A stretch of 64,000 bases of DNA from JAENVU01 sp963801105. GTDB lineage: Bacteria > Actinomycetota > Acidimicrobiia > IMCC26256 > JAENVU01. The stretch spans positions 3,410,001 to 3,474,000 of the forward strand of contig CAWDDH010000003.1 of assembly GCA_963801105.1 (NCBI GenBank). The letters are read 5' to 3'. Shown piece by piece: positions 52,976 through 61,941 of the stretch (its first letter is position 1; every line of letters starts with the position of its first letter). The translations under genes were made by a program, and so were the position numbers. The notes beneath the pieces are model-generated. The model ran no database searches, was not told where the DNA came from, and saw nothing but the letters and a program-made list of their open reading frames with translations.

Positions 52976-54148
52976 ATGCGCCACCACCGTCGTCATCGCA
53001 CCGCCATCGGCATCGCCGTCGCCACCCTTCTGCTCGGCGCGTGCGGCGTCCGTCCCGGACCCGTCATCGGCTCTTCCGCCGACCCGGCACCGGCCTCTCC
53101 GATCCGAGGCGACGGCGCGCCCACTCCGGGGACGACCGGCGCGCTCGGCCGCCGCGCCGGGTTCAACCCGGGCTCGGGCATCCTCTGGATGGACGACGCC
53201 GATCGTCGACACGAGCTCGACGCCATGGCCGCGACCGGGGCCCGCTGGATCGCGGTCGACTTCGACTGGAGCTCGATCCAGGGTGACGGCCCGGACAGCT
53301 TCCGATGGGACCGGGCCACCGACACGGTCGTGCGCGAGGCGCGCGAGCGCAACCTGCTCGTGATCGGCTCGCTCGCGTACAGCCCGCCCTGGGCGCGTCG
53401 CTCGGCGTGTGCCGGCACCAGCCACTGCCTGCCTGCCCACGCCGCGGACTTCGCCCGCTTCGCCGGCGCCGCATCCGCGCGGTACGGCGCCGGCGCGACC
53501 GACCCGGCCCGGCGCGGGTCAGTGCGCGTCTGGCAGATCTGGAACGAGCCCAACCACTTCCCGTTCGTGCAGCCGCGCGTCGACGTCGCCGGCTACACGA
53601 CGATGCTGCGGCTCGCGTACGCGCAGATCAAGGCGGTGGATGCCGGGTCCACGGTGCTGGCCGGCGCGACCTCACCCGCCGCGAACGACCCGACCGGCAT
53701 CGACATGAGCCCGGTCACGTTCCTGAAGGGCATCTACGCGAACGGCGGGCGCGGATCGTTCGATGCCTTCTCCCACCACCCGTACACGTTCCCCGACAGC
53801 CCGCTCGATCCAGCCCCGTGGAACGCGTTCACCCAGACCCAGACCCTGCACGACGTGATGGCCGCACACGGCGACGGGGCCAAGAAGATCTGGGCGACCG
53901 AGTCCGGCGCCGGGACGGGCACCGACGCGAAGGCGGTCAGCGCCGCGCGTCAGGCGCAGCTCCTGCACGACTACTACTCGGGGTGGAACGGCGAGTACCG
54001 CTCGTTCACCGGCCCGCTGCTGTGGTTCTCCGTCCGTGACTCGGGCACCGACCCCTCCGACATCTACGCCAACTTCGGGATCCTCCGGCACGACTTCACG
54101 GCCAAGCCCGCCCGCGCCACGCTCGTCGCGCTGCTGCACGGCCTCTGA
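52976..54148 (+). CDS. Lipoprotein clan GH-A-like hydrolase (paralogue)
   Basis: A 390-residue lipoprotein with lipobox LLLGAC (Cys23), a Pro/Ser-rich linker and one TIM-barrel-like domain from about 60. The acid/base glutamate lies in WQIWNEPNH (Glu191) and the likely nucleophile in IWATESG (Glu309). It shares extended identity with the protein at 27762-29630 (SPPWARRS, GSFDA, HHPY, AYTQTQ-like and GPL-W segments) but lacks the propeller repeats and is anchored to the membrane. Both look like GH39-type enzymes acting on an unknown extracellular glycan. Confidence 0.8.
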   Translation: MRHHRRHRTAIGIAVATLLLGACGVRPGPVIGSSADPAPASPIRGDGAPTPGTTGALGRRAGFNPGSGILWMDDADRRHELDAMAATGARWIAVDFDWSSIQGDGPDSFRWDRATDTVVREARERNLLVIGSLAYSPPWARRSACAGTSHCLPAHAADFARFAGAASARYGAGATDPARRGSVRVWQIWNEPNHFPFVQPRVDVAGYTTMLRLAYAQIKAVDAGSTVLAGATSPAANDPTGIDMSPVTFLKGIYANGGRGSFDAFSHHPYTFPDSPLDPAPWNAFTQTQTLHDVMAAHGDGAKKIWATESGAGTGTDAKAVSAARQAQLLHDYYSGWNGEYRSFTGPLLWFSVRDSGTDPSDIYANFGILRHDFTAKPARATLVALLHGL

Positions 54149-54188
54149 CCCACACCGGTGGCTCGGACCCCGGCTACGGTCGCCGCCC

Positions 54189-54953
54189 GTGGATCCGCTC
54201 GCACCGTTCCGACTCGACGGTCAGGTCGCGCTCGTCACCGGCGCCAGCTCCGGGCTCGGAGCCCGCTTCGCACGTGTCCTCGACGCCGTCGGCGCGCGGG
54301 TCGCCATCACGGCGCGGCGTGCCGATCGCCTCGAGACGCTCGCGTCCGAGCTCTCTGATCCGATCGTCGTCGCGGCCGACCTCACCCGGGACGACGGCCG
54401 GGCCCGTCTGCTCGATCACGTGCTGGGGGCTGCCGACCGGCTCGACGTCTTGGTGAACAACGCCGGGCGCAGTGAGCCGATGCGCGCGCTCGACGAGCCG
54501 ATCGAGCACTTCCGGGCCACGATCGAGGTCAACCTGGTCGCCCCCTTCGCGATCGCGCAGGCCGCAGCACGGGCGATGCACGAGCGGTCGATCCGGGGAC
54601 GCATCGTCAACGTGACGTCGATCTACGCGCTCACCGGCGTCGGTCGCGTCCCCGAGGCGGGGTACTCGGCCTCGAAAGGCGGGCTCGCCAGCCTGACCCG
54701 AGAGCTCGCGAGCCAATGGGCCCGCAAGGACATCCGCGTCAACGCGATCGCACCGGGCTGGTTCCCGAGCGAGATGACCGACGGGCTGTTCGCCGACGAG
54801 CGCCTCGTGAGCTGGGTCGGCGAACGCACCCCGCTCCGGCGGGCCGGGCGCGACCACGAGCTCGACGGCGCGCTCCTGTTCCTCGCGTCGGAGGCGAGCA
54901 GCTACGTCACCGGTCAGATCCTCGCGGTCGACGGGGGCTGGACGGCGGTCTGA
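54189..54953 (+). CDS. Short-chain dehydrogenase/reductase
   Basis: A 254-residue classical SDR with cofactor motif TGASSGLG (17-24), NNAG (90-93) and the Ser144/Tyr159/Lys163 catalytic set. The C-terminal TGQILAVDGGWTAV is typical of FabG-like enzymes. The arginine-rich stretch after the first strand (TARRADRL) suggests NADP(H). The substrate is unknown. The GTG start at 54189 gives VDPLAPFRLDGQ. It precedes the GGDEF/EAL gene by 110 nt. Confidence 0.9.
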   Translation: MDPLAPFRLDGQVALVTGASSGLGARFARVLDAVGARVAITARRADRLETLASELSDPIVVAADLTRDDGRARLLDHVLGAADRLDVLVNNAGRSEPMRALDEPIEHFRATIEVNLVAPFAIAQAAARAMHERSIRGRIVNVTSIYALTGVGRVPEAGYSASKGGLASLTRELASQWARKDIRVNAIAPGWFPSEMTDGLFADERLVSWVGERTPLRRAGRDHELDGALLFLASEASSYVTGQILAVDGGWTAV

Positions 54954-55063
54954 CCCGGCGGTCCGCTCGGGAGATCCGCCGGCTCGTCGTCCCGGTCGTC
55001 GTCGCGGTCGTCGCCCTGGCCCATGGGGCCTTGCGGCCGCTCAAGATCGGGACAGATGGGTCG

Positions 55064-58000
55064 ATGTCTCCCACTGTGGACGCAGGGACACCTCGATGGT
55101 TCGCGCACGTCGACCAGACGTTCGTCTCGTTGATGCTCGAGCACGCGACCGACGGAACGTGCCTCGTCGCGCGTGACGGCACCATCCTCGCCACCACGCC
55201 GCCCATCGAGCGCATGCTCGGCATGGCACCCGGCGCGCTCGTGGGCCGCAACGGGGTCGAGATCCTGCACCCCGACGACGTCCCGGCAGCGCTCGACCGC
55301 CTCAGCCGGGTCGGCGAGGTCGCGCGCGAGGACAACCGGATCTTCCGATTGCTCCACGAGGAGGGCCACTCCATCACGGTCGAGCTGGTGGCGAGCGAGA
55401 ACCCGGAGCCGATCCCCGGGTTCCCCGACGGCACACTCGTCCTCACGGTGCGCGACATCACCGCGTGTCACGACGCGCGGCTCGCACTCAGCCGGAGCCA
55501 GGTCCGCAACGAGCTGATCGCCAGGGTTGCCGCCGTGTTCGTCGACCGCGTCGACGCGGAGATCGACCGTGCGGTCACCGAGGCGCTCGAGATGCTCGCG
55601 ACCGACGCCGGTGCGGACCGCGCGTACGTGTTCCGGCTGTCCGACGACGCACAGACGATCGCGCGCAGTCACAGCTGGGCGCGGCCGCCGCAGACCTTCC
55701 CGCGACCGGCCGGCACCGAGAACCCGACCGACGATCATCCCGGTCTCCGAGAGGCACTGCTCGCCCTCGAACCGCTGATCGTCGACGACTACCGGGGCCG
55801 GAACCCCGAGCGCCCCGACGCCGGGGCCCCGGCTCGGCCGTCGCCGATCGGCGCGATCCTCGGGATGCCGCTCGTCCGGGAGGGCCGGGCCACCGGGTTT
55901 CTCGCCCTCGACGTGGTCGACCGTCCCCACAGCTGGCAGGACGAGGACGTCGAGCTGCTTCGCGTCGCCACCGACATCGTCGGGTCGGCCCTCGCCCGCC
56001 GGGACGCCAGCGAGGCGTCCCGCGCCGCCGAGGCCCGGTTCCGCACGCTCGTGGAGCACTCGAGCGACGCGCTGATCGTCATCGATCACGAGGCGCGGAT
56101 CAGCCACCTGCCGATCGGCACCCAGCTCTTCGGGTACCGGCCGGAGGATCTGATGGGTGCGAACGCGCTCGAACTCGTCCATCCCGACGATCTCGAGTTC
56201 GCGGCCGGCGAGATGCTCAAGTCGGTGACCGATCCCGGGTACCAGGCGACGAACACGATGCGGATCCGCCATGCCGACGGCCACTGGGTGCCGATCGAGC
56301 TCGTCGCGTCGAGCCACTTCGACGACCCGGCGATCAACGGCGTGGTCATGAACGTCCGCGACCACACCGAGCGCGACCGCGTGGCGACCGCATTGCGGGC
56401 GAGCGAGGAACGGTTGCGGCTCGTGATCGGGAACCTCCCCGGCGCCGTCTTCCGGTGCGAGGCTTCGCCGCCCTACCGCGACGAGTACGTGAGCGACATG
56501 ATCGAGACACTCACGGGATACGCGGCGCTCGATTTCGTCGCCGGTCGCGTGTCGTTCGACGAGCTCATCCCCCCGGCGGACCGCCGACGGACCGACCTCG
56601 AGATGGCCGATGCACTCACCGCGACCAACTCGTACGTCGTCGAGTACCCGATCCGCCATCGCGACGGCACCGTCCGGTGGCTCTCCGAGCACGGCCAGGT
56701 GCTGGCCGACGCGGCGGGCGAGCCCAAGCATCTCGAAGGCTTCGTCTTCGACGTCACGTCACGCGTGAACGCCGTCAACGAGACGCGCGAGACCGAGATG
56801 AAGCTCGCGAGCCTCGTGGCCAAGGTGCCGGGCGCGGTCTTCCGGTGCGAGTTGACCCCGCCCTACCGCGACCTGTTCATGAGCGAGGCCATCGAGGACC
56901 TCACCGGCTATCCCCACCACCGCTTCAGCCATGACCTCGAGCTCTACGACCTCATCGTCGACCGGCACCGCTCCCACGTCGACGCCGAGATCGCCGGGGC
57001 GATCGCTGCCCATCGGTCCTATCTCGTGGAGTACGAGATCGAGCACCGTGACGGCCGGCTCCGGTGGATCGAGGAACGCGGACAGGTCCATTGCGGCGAC
57101 GACGGCGAACCCCTCTGGATCGACGGCGCCATGACCGACCTGACGCTGCGCAAGGAGCTCGAGGAGCGGCTCGCCCACGACGCCAGCCACGACCCTCTGA
57201 CCGGGCTGCTCAACCGGGCGCGCCTGCTCGAGCACCTGGAGAATGCGCTCGCCCGCGGCGAGCGGCTCGGGTCCCGGACGGCGGTGCTCTTCGTCGACCT
57301 CGACCGGTTCAAGCTCGTGAACGACGCGCTGGGGCACACGGCCGGGGACGAGCTGCTCGTGCACTTCACCCGCCGCCTCAGGAGCGTGCTGCGCGAATCG
57401 GACCTCGCGGCGCGTCCGGGGGGCGACGAGTTCGTGATCGTCTGCACCGACCTCGACGGCACACGCGAGGCGGAGGCCATCGCGAACCGCGTCTCGCAGG
57501 TGCTGAGCGACCCCTTCACGGTCTCGGGCCGCACGGTGTTCGTGACCGCGAGCATCGGGATCGCCTACGGCGAGCGGGGTGCCAACGCCGGTGACCTCCT
57601 GCGCAGCGCCGACGCCGCGGCGTACCGCGCCAAGGACCGCGGCCGGAACCGCTACGAGGTGTTCGACGACGCGCTGCGCGCCGCCACCTCTGCGGCCCTC
57701 GAGCTCGAGACGGACCTCCACCGCGCAATCGAACGCCATCAGTTGTTCCTGCGCTACCAGCCGGTCGTGGAGCTGGCGACCGGCGGGCTGCTCGGTGCCG
57801 AGGCGCTCATCCGCTGGCAGCATCCGACCCGGGGTCTCCTCACGCCCGACCACTTCCTCGCCGCGGCCGAGGCGTCGGGCCTCATCGTCGCGATCGGCAA
57901 CTCCATGCTCGAGCTCGCCGCCGGCGCGTTGAGCCAGGTCCCGGTCGAGGCCCTGCCCGGGGTCGCGATCAACATCTCGCCACGCGAGCTGGCCCAGCGA

Positions 58001-58522
58001 GACCTCGTGGCGCGCGTCCGGGACGCGCTCGAGGAGCGCGCGGTCGACCCGCACCGACTCACCATCGAGATCACCGAGAACGCCGTGCTCGACGAGATCG
58101 ACGCGGCCGTCGCCACCCTCCAGGCTCTCCGCTCGGTCGGCGTCGGACTGGCGATCGACGACTTCGGCACCGGCTACTCGTCGCTCAGCTATCTGCGCCG
58201 GCTCCCCGTGGACACGGTCAAGATCGACCGCAGCTTCACCAACGAGCTCGGCGCCGCCGACGCGAACGTCACCATCGTCGCCGGGATCATCGGACTGGCC
58301 CGTGGGCTCGGCCTCGAGATCGTGGCCGAGGGAGTGGAGACCCGAGCCCAGGCGGAGATGCTCGTCGAGCTCGGGTGCACCCGGGCCCAAGGATTCCTCT
58401 ACGCCCCGCCCCTCCCGCTCGACGAGCTGCTCCGGGACCGGTCCTCCGACCCGCCACCCGCAGTGACGCGCGACACTGCATCCGACGCGAGCGTGGCGGA
58501 ACGGCAGACGCGCCGGGTTTAG
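55064..58522 (+). CDS. PAS-GAF-PAS-PAS-PAS-GGDEF-EAL cyclic-di-GMP enzyme
   Basis: A 1,152-residue signalling protein. It has a PAS (about 17-135), a GAF-like domain (about 145-310), a PAS (about 320-438), and two tandem PAS-3 domains that are clear duplicates (about 444-565 and 575-693, sharing PGAVFRCE--PPYRD). A GGDEF domain follows with intact GGDEF (786-790) and an inhibitory-site RESD (777-780), then an EAL domain with EAL (913-915) and DDFGTGYSS. Both c-di-GMP synthesis and breakdown are therefore possible. No membrane segment follows the chosen ATG; an alternative upstream start (TTG at 55031) is possible. The last 12 codons lie inside tRNA-Leu. Confidence 0.9.
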   Translation: MSPTVDAGTPRWFAHVDQTFVSLMLEHATDGTCLVARDGTILATTPPIERMLGMAPGALVGRNGVEILHPDDVPAALDRLSRVGEVAREDNRIFRLLHEEGHSITVELVASENPEPIPGFPDGTLVLTVRDITACHDARLALSRSQVRNELIARVAAVFVDRVDAEIDRAVTEALEMLATDAGADRAYVFRLSDDAQTIARSHSWARPPQTFPRPAGTENPTDDHPGLREALLALEPLIVDDYRGRNPERPDAGAPARPSPIGAILGMPLVREGRATGFLALDVVDRPHSWQDEDVELLRVATDIVGSALARRDASEASRAAEARFRTLVEHSSDALIVIDHEARISHLPIGTQLFGYRPEDLMGANALELVHPDDLEFAAGEMLKSVTDPGYQATNTMRIRHADGHWVPIELVASSHFDDPAINGVVMNVRDHTERDRVATALRASEERLRLVIGNLPGAVFRCEASPPYRDEYVSDMIETLTGYAALDFVAGRVSFDELIPPADRRRTDLEMADALTATNSYVVEYPIRHRDGTVRWLSEHGQVLADAAGEPKHLEGFVFDVTSRVNAVNETRETEMKLASLVAKVPGAVFRCELTPPYRDLFMSEAIEDLTGYPHHRFSHDLELYDLIVDRHRSHVDAEIAGAIAAHRSYLVEYEIEHRDGRLRWIEERGQVHCGDDGEPLWIDGAMTDLTLRKELEERLAHDASHDPLTGLLNRARLLEHLENALARGERLGSRTAVLFVDLDRFKLVNDALGHTAGDELLVHFTRRLRSVLRESDLAARPGGDEFVIVCTDLDGTREAEAIANRVSQVLSDPFTVSGRTVFVTASIGIAYGERGANAGDLLRSADAAAYRAKDRGRNRYEVFDDALRAATSAALELETDLHRAIERHQLFLRYQPVVELATGGLLGAEALIRWQHPTRGLLTPDHFLAAAEASGLIVAIGNSMLELAAGALSQVPVEALPGVAINISPRELAQRDLVARVRDALEERAVDPHRLTIEITENAVLDEIDAAVATLQALRSVGVGLAIDDFGTGYSSLSYLRRLPVDTVKIDRSFTNELGAADANVTIVAGIIGLARGLGLEIVAEGVETRAQAEMLVELGCTRAQGFLYAPPLPLDELLRDRSSDPPPAVTRDTASDASVAERQTRRV

Positions 58523-58567
58523 GACCCGGTCCCTTCGGGGGTGAGGGTTCGACTCCCTCCGCTCGCA
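58487..58567 (+). tRNA. tRNA-Leu (anticodon TAG)
   Basis: Acceptor GCGAGCG pairs with CGCTCGC. Anticodon stem CCGGG/CCCGG encloses TTTAGGA (anticodon TAG), with a long variable arm and T-arm GGTTCGACTCC. CCA is not encoded. The 5' 36 nt overlap the end of the GGDEF/EAL gene on the same strand. Confidence 0.95.
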
Positions 58568-58584
58568 CGGGCCTCTGGCCCCTT

Positions 58585-58629
58585 GCCCGCCTCGGGGATA
58601 CCCCTCGGCGGCCCTTCGGGGACGCGGGC
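58585..58629. terminator. GC hairpin cluster between tRNA-Leu and next gene
   Basis: GCCCGC (58585-58590) can pair with GCGGGC (58624-58629), with small internal stems GGGG/CCCC and CCC/GGG. It could terminate tRNA-Leu transcription from the plus side, or the convergent gene on the minus side. No T-run is evident. Confidence 0.4.
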
Positions 58630-58637
58630 GAGCGGGC

Positions 58638-58970
58638 CTACTTGCGCTTCTTGCGCTTGCCGAAGCGGCGCTTCTTCCTGGCCGGGTCGAAGTCGGCCAG
58701 GATGTCGGGCGCGGCGGAGTTCACGATGTCCTCGGCCGCGTCGAGCAGGGCCGCCACGTCCTCACCCATGGGTTCGGCCGGCGTCGGCGTCCCGAGGTCC
58801 TGGCCCACGGTCCCCACCTGCCATCCGGCGTCGAACATGCGCCGGTTGTAGCTCGGGCAGTCGTCGGGACACCGCCACGGCGCCTCGGGGGCGAGGTCGA
58901 GCTTGCACTTCCGCACCATCTCGCCGTTGGCGTAGGTGCGGGATTCGTAGTGGCGGCAGTCCTGGCGCAT
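58638..58970 (-). CDS. Small cysteine-containing protein with basic tail
   Basis: A 110-residue protein I do not recognise by name. Four cysteines (5, 22, 34, 38; in QDCRHY, RKCKL and WRCPDDCPSY) could bind zinc, and the C-terminus KKRRFGKRKKRK is strongly basic, hinting at nucleic-acid or ribosome binding. The middle is acidic. The ATG at 58970 is chosen as the frame upstream becomes low-complexity. It lies next to the rph-rdgB block, so it may belong to a lineage-specific set. Confidence 0.6.
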   Translation of the reverse strand: MRQDCRHYESRTYANGEMVRKCKLDLAPEAPWRCPDDCPSYNRRMFDAGWQVGTVGQDLGTPTPAEPMGEDVAALLDAAEDIVNSAAPDILADFDPARKKRRFGKRKKRK

Positions 58971-59168
58971 CGACACGGGCGCAATGTTGGCAGACGCGGC
59001 CGACCCAGCACGCGCAGCCGGTCCCGCCGGCCGTGCTCCGAGGCAGAACCGCGGCTCCGGCCCCGGCGGGGTGGCCGGGCGGGCGACCTGGTCACGACCA
59101 CCCGCGCCGACCGGCCGAGCGTTCCTCGGAACACTCCAGACACCGGGAACCACGCGTCCCCGGACACG

Positions 59169-59726
59169 TCACCCGAGCCAGTCGGACGACCGCTCGAGGA
59201 GGTAGCGGCTCACGCCGAGGCAGCGGTCGAGGGTCTCGCAGGGGACCTCGTCGCCGTCGCGGATCCGCAGCAGCGAGACCCGCTGGTGGCCGACCACGCG
59301 CAGGCTCGTCTCGGGCGCGTCGGTCACCGACGGGTACGAGTCGATGGCCGACACCTCGAGTGGGAGATCCGGTCCGCCGACCGCGGCAAGCTCGGTCGCC
59401 AGCACGAGCAGGTCGGGCGCGTGTGGCAACGGCGGCAGCGCCCAGGTGAACGAGAGCGGGAGGTGGAACTCGTCGGGGGGATCCTCGAGACCGTCGCCCG
59501 CGATCACCGCGTCCTCGAAGCCGAGCAGGACCCGCGGGTCGATCTCGAGCGAGAGGTACAGGTCCACGGGACCGTCGCACCCCTCCTCGGGATGCAGGTC
59601 GACCTCCCAGTTCTGGCGGAGCGAGTAGCTCTCCACGAAGTGACGCTCGTCGTGCACGTGGAAGCCGTGCTCGACGGCGTGGTCCTTCAGGTCGGCGACG
59701 AATCCGGCGAGGTCGATGACCGCCAT
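59169..59726 (-). CDS. Conserved-type hypothetical protein
   Basis: A 185-residue soluble protein with no recognisable motif. It is acidic, with many aromatic residues in the N-terminal third (HVHDERHFVESYSLRQNWEV), and no signal peptide or membrane segment. Coding character is good throughout. It lies between rdgB and the cysteine-containing protein on the same strand. No function can be given. Confidence 0.55.
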   Translation of the reverse strand: MAVIDLAGFVADLKDHAVEHGFHVHDERHFVESYSLRQNWEVDLHPEEGCDGPVDLYLSLEIDPRVLLGFEDAVIAGDGLEDPPDEFHLPLSFTWALPPLPHAPDLLVLATELAAVGGPDLPLEVSAIDSYPSVTDAPETSLRVVGHQRVSLLRIRDGDEVPCETLDRCLGVSRYLLERSSDWLG

Positions 59727-59733
59727 GGGCTGC

Positions 59734-59820
59734 TCAGGCCACCGCGGTGCGCACCGCGGCGACGGCGCAGTCGAACTCGATGAAGTCGATGATCACCTGG
59801 GCCTGCGGATCGAGCGGCAT
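59734..59820 (-). CDS. 28-residue ORF resembling an alpha/beta-hydrolase N-terminus
   Basis: A short ATG-started frame reads MPLDPQAQVIIDFIEFDCAV and ends eight codons later. MPLDPQA at the start recalls the N-terminus of steroid/acetyl hydrolases. It may be the stump of a lost gene or a real microprotein. It starts 7 nt after the rdgB stop and ends 7 nt before the next gene, which fits co-transcription. Confidence 0.3.
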   Translation of the reverse strand: MPLDPQAQVIIDFIEFDCAVAAVRTAVA

Positions 59821-59827
59821 CGTTCGG

Positions 59828-60451
59828 TCAGCGCTCCTCGTCGTGCTCATCGTGGCGGGCAGCAGCCTCGCGCAACTGCGTGGCCAGCGCGCGCAACGCC
59901 CGGCCCCGATGGGACAATCGCTGCTTCTCGGCGAGGCTCATCTCGGCGAACGTGCGTCCGCCGCCACCGGCAGGGACGAAGACCGGGTCGTACCCGAACC
60001 CTCCGTCGCCCCGTGGCACCTCCGCGATCACACCCTCGATCGTGCCGGTGGCGACCACCTCGGACCCGTCCGGACGCGCGAGCACGAGCACGGTCCGGAA
60101 CCGGGCAGTGCGGGCGTTGCGGCGCGCCTCGGCCATCGCGGCCACGAGCCGTTCGACGTTGTCGGCGTAGGTGGCGGCCTCGCCCGCGTACCGCGAGCTC
60201 CGGACGCCCGGGGCGCCCCCCAGCGAGTCGACCTCGAGCCCGGTGTCGTCGGCCAGCGCCGCCCGGCCCGTCGCGTCCCGGAGGGCGTAGGCCTTCAGGC
60301 GCGCGTTGTCGAGCAGCGTCTCACCGGTCTCATCCACCTCCGGGACCACCTCGGGTCGTGGTACCAGTTCGACCGGGAGTCCGGTGAGGGAGTCGAGGAT
60401 CTCGCGGGCCTTGTCCGGATTGGCCGTCGCGAGCACGATCTGCTCGGTCAC
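59828..60451 (-). CDS. rdgB: dITP/XTP pyrophosphatase (Ham1/RdgB)
   Basis: A 207-residue Ham1 protein with an N-terminal IVLATANPDKAREI segment, ADDTGLEVDSLGGAPGVRSSRYAG and GFGYDPVFVP, plus the late SHRGRAL motif. It removes inosine and xanthosine triphosphates from the nucleotide pool. The GTG start overlaps the rph stop (GTGA), reproducing the rph-rdgB pairing common in bacteria. Confidence 0.96.
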   Translation of the reverse strand: MTEQIVLATANPDKAREILDSLTGLPVELVPRPEVVPEVDETGETLLDNARLKAYALRDATGRAALADDTGLEVDSLGGAPGVRSSRYAGEAATYADNVERLVAAMAEARRNARTARFRTVLVLARPDGSEVVATGTIEGVIAEVPRGDGGFGYDPVFVPAGGGGRTFAEMSLAEKQRLSHRGRALRALATQLREAAARHDEHDEER

Positions 60452-61185
60452 CGCGGCGGCGGCGGCACGGAGATGAGCTCGCGCTGCAGGGCGAAGATCT
60501 GGTCGATCCCGTGCTCGGCGAGTCCGAGCATCGACTCCAGCTCACCGCGGCTGAACGCCTGACCCTCGGCGGTGCCCTGCACCTCGATGAACTTCCCAGC
60601 GCCCGTCATGACGACGTTCATGTCGACCTCGGCGGACGAGTCCTCCACGTAGTCGAGGTCCAGCGACGGCAGGGCCGCCACGACGCCGACGGAAATCGCC
60701 GCGCAGAGGTCCTGCACCGGATGGGCGGCGAGCTTGCCCGCGGCGACGAGGCGCGAGCAGGCGTCGTGCAACGCGAGGAACCCTCCGCAGATCGAGGCGG
60801 TCCGCGTACCGCCGTCGGCCTGGAGTGCGTCGCAGTCGACGGTGATCTGCACCTCCGCGAGCATCGGGAGATCCGTGACCGCCCGCAACGAGCGCCCGAT
60901 GAGGCGTTGGATCTCCTGGGTGCGCCCGCTCTGCTTGCCCTTGGCCGCTTCGCGCGAGACCCGTTCGGGGGTCGAGCCCGGCAACATCGAGTATTCCGCC
61001 GTCACCCAGCCGCGCCCACTCCCCCGCAGCCACGGCGGGACTCGTTCCTCCACCGACGCGGTGCACAGCACCCGCGTCCGCCCCATCTCGACCAGGACCG
61101 AGCCCGTGGCGAGCTCGGTGAAGTCCCGGGTGAAGGCGAGCGGCCGCAGGTCATCCGGCTCGCGTCCGTCGTGACGAATACCCAT
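60448..61185 (-). CDS. rph: Ribonuclease PH
   Basis: A 245-residue 3'-5' phosphorolytic exoribonuclease with the characteristic TRVLCTASVEERVPPWL, GWVTAEYSMLPGSTPER, TVDCDALQADGGTRTASICG and DLDYVEDSSAEVDMNVVMT segments. It trims tRNA 3' ends and degrades structured RNA. Its ATG is at 61185. It is followed by rdgB with a GTGA overlap. Confidence 0.97.
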   Translation of the reverse strand: MGIRHDGREPDDLRPLAFTRDFTELATGSVLVEMGRTRVLCTASVEERVPPWLRGSGRGWVTAEYSMLPGSTPERVSREAAKGKQSGRTQEIQRLIGRSLRAVTDLPMLAEVQITVDCDALQADGGTRTASICGGFLALHDACSRLVAAGKLAAHPVQDLCAAISVGVVAALPSLDLDYVEDSSAEVDMNVVMTGAGKFIEVQGTAEGQAFSRGELESMLGLAEHGIDQIFALQRELISVPPPPR

Positions 61186-61206
61186 CGAGTCCCTTCCGTG
61201 GTGGGT

Positions 61207-61941
61207 TCAGATCGTGAGCCTGAGATCGACGGCGGCGCGGGTGACCGCGGCACCGAAGGCGTCCGATCCTTCCGTACAGACGGCGTCGGGGTCGACCCCG
61301 GGCCAGAAGTGCGTGAGCACCAGGCGCTGTACCCCTGCGGCGCGGGCCGCCGCGCCCGCCTCACGGCCCGAGAGGTGGATCGGCGACCGCCGGTCGGCGT
61401 GGAGGTAGGTCGCCTCCGACAGGACGAGGTCGGCGCCGAGACCGAACGCGTCGACCGTCCAGGCGGTCCCGGTGTCGGAGGTGTAGACGAACCGGCGGCC
61501 ATCGGGGTCCGTCGCCTGCACCGCGTAGGTCGGCACCGGGTGGTCCGTCCGTGAGAAGTCCAGCCCGAGCTCACCAACGCGCGCGCTGGCGCCGTCGGCG
61601 AGGTCGTGCCACGCGAACGTGTCCTCCCAGCGGGCAAGCGCGCCGAGCTGGCGCTCGGCGCCCTCGGGTGCGTAGAGCGCCAGACCGTGGCGCCCGAGCG
61701 CGTAACGCAGCATCACGTGGAGGCCGTACACGTCGACGCAGTGGTCGGGATGGACATGGGTGATCACGACCGCGTCCAGCTCGCCCGGGTCGACGTGGCG
61801 CGCGAGGTTCGAGAAGGTGCCGTTCCCGCAGTCGACCCAGACGCTGGTCGCACCGTGCCGCAGGAGGTACCCGCTGCACGGGCCGTGCAGCGGTGAGTTG
61901 TAGGAGCCGGAGCAGCCGAGGACGGTCAGGTCCACCGCCAC
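61207..61941 (-). CDS. Metallo-beta-lactamase-fold protein, Rv1339-like
   Basis: A 244-residue MBL-fold hydrolase with the metal motif THVHPDH (62-67), a later YTSDTGTAWTV and a LTHFWPGVDP end. The gene order MurI - this protein - Rph - RdgB matches mycobacterial Rv1338-Rv1341. The mycobacterial counterpart Rv1339 is reported as an atypical cyclic-AMP phosphodiesterase; that activity is likely but not proven here. A GTG start at 61941 overlaps the murI end by 16 nt; GTG 61935 is an alternative. Confidence 0.85.
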   Translation of the reverse strand: MAVDLTVLGCSGSYNSPLHGPCSGYLLRHGATSVWVDCGNGTFSNLARHVDPGELDAVVITHVHPDHCVDVYGLHVMLRYALGRHGLALYAPEGAERQLGALARWEDTFAWHDLADGASARVGELGLDFSRTDHPVPTYAVQATDPDGRRFVYTSDTGTAWTVDAFGLGADLVLSEATYLHADRRSPIHLSGREAGAAARAAGVQRLVLTHFWPGVDPDAVCTEGSDAFGAAVTRAAVDLRLTI

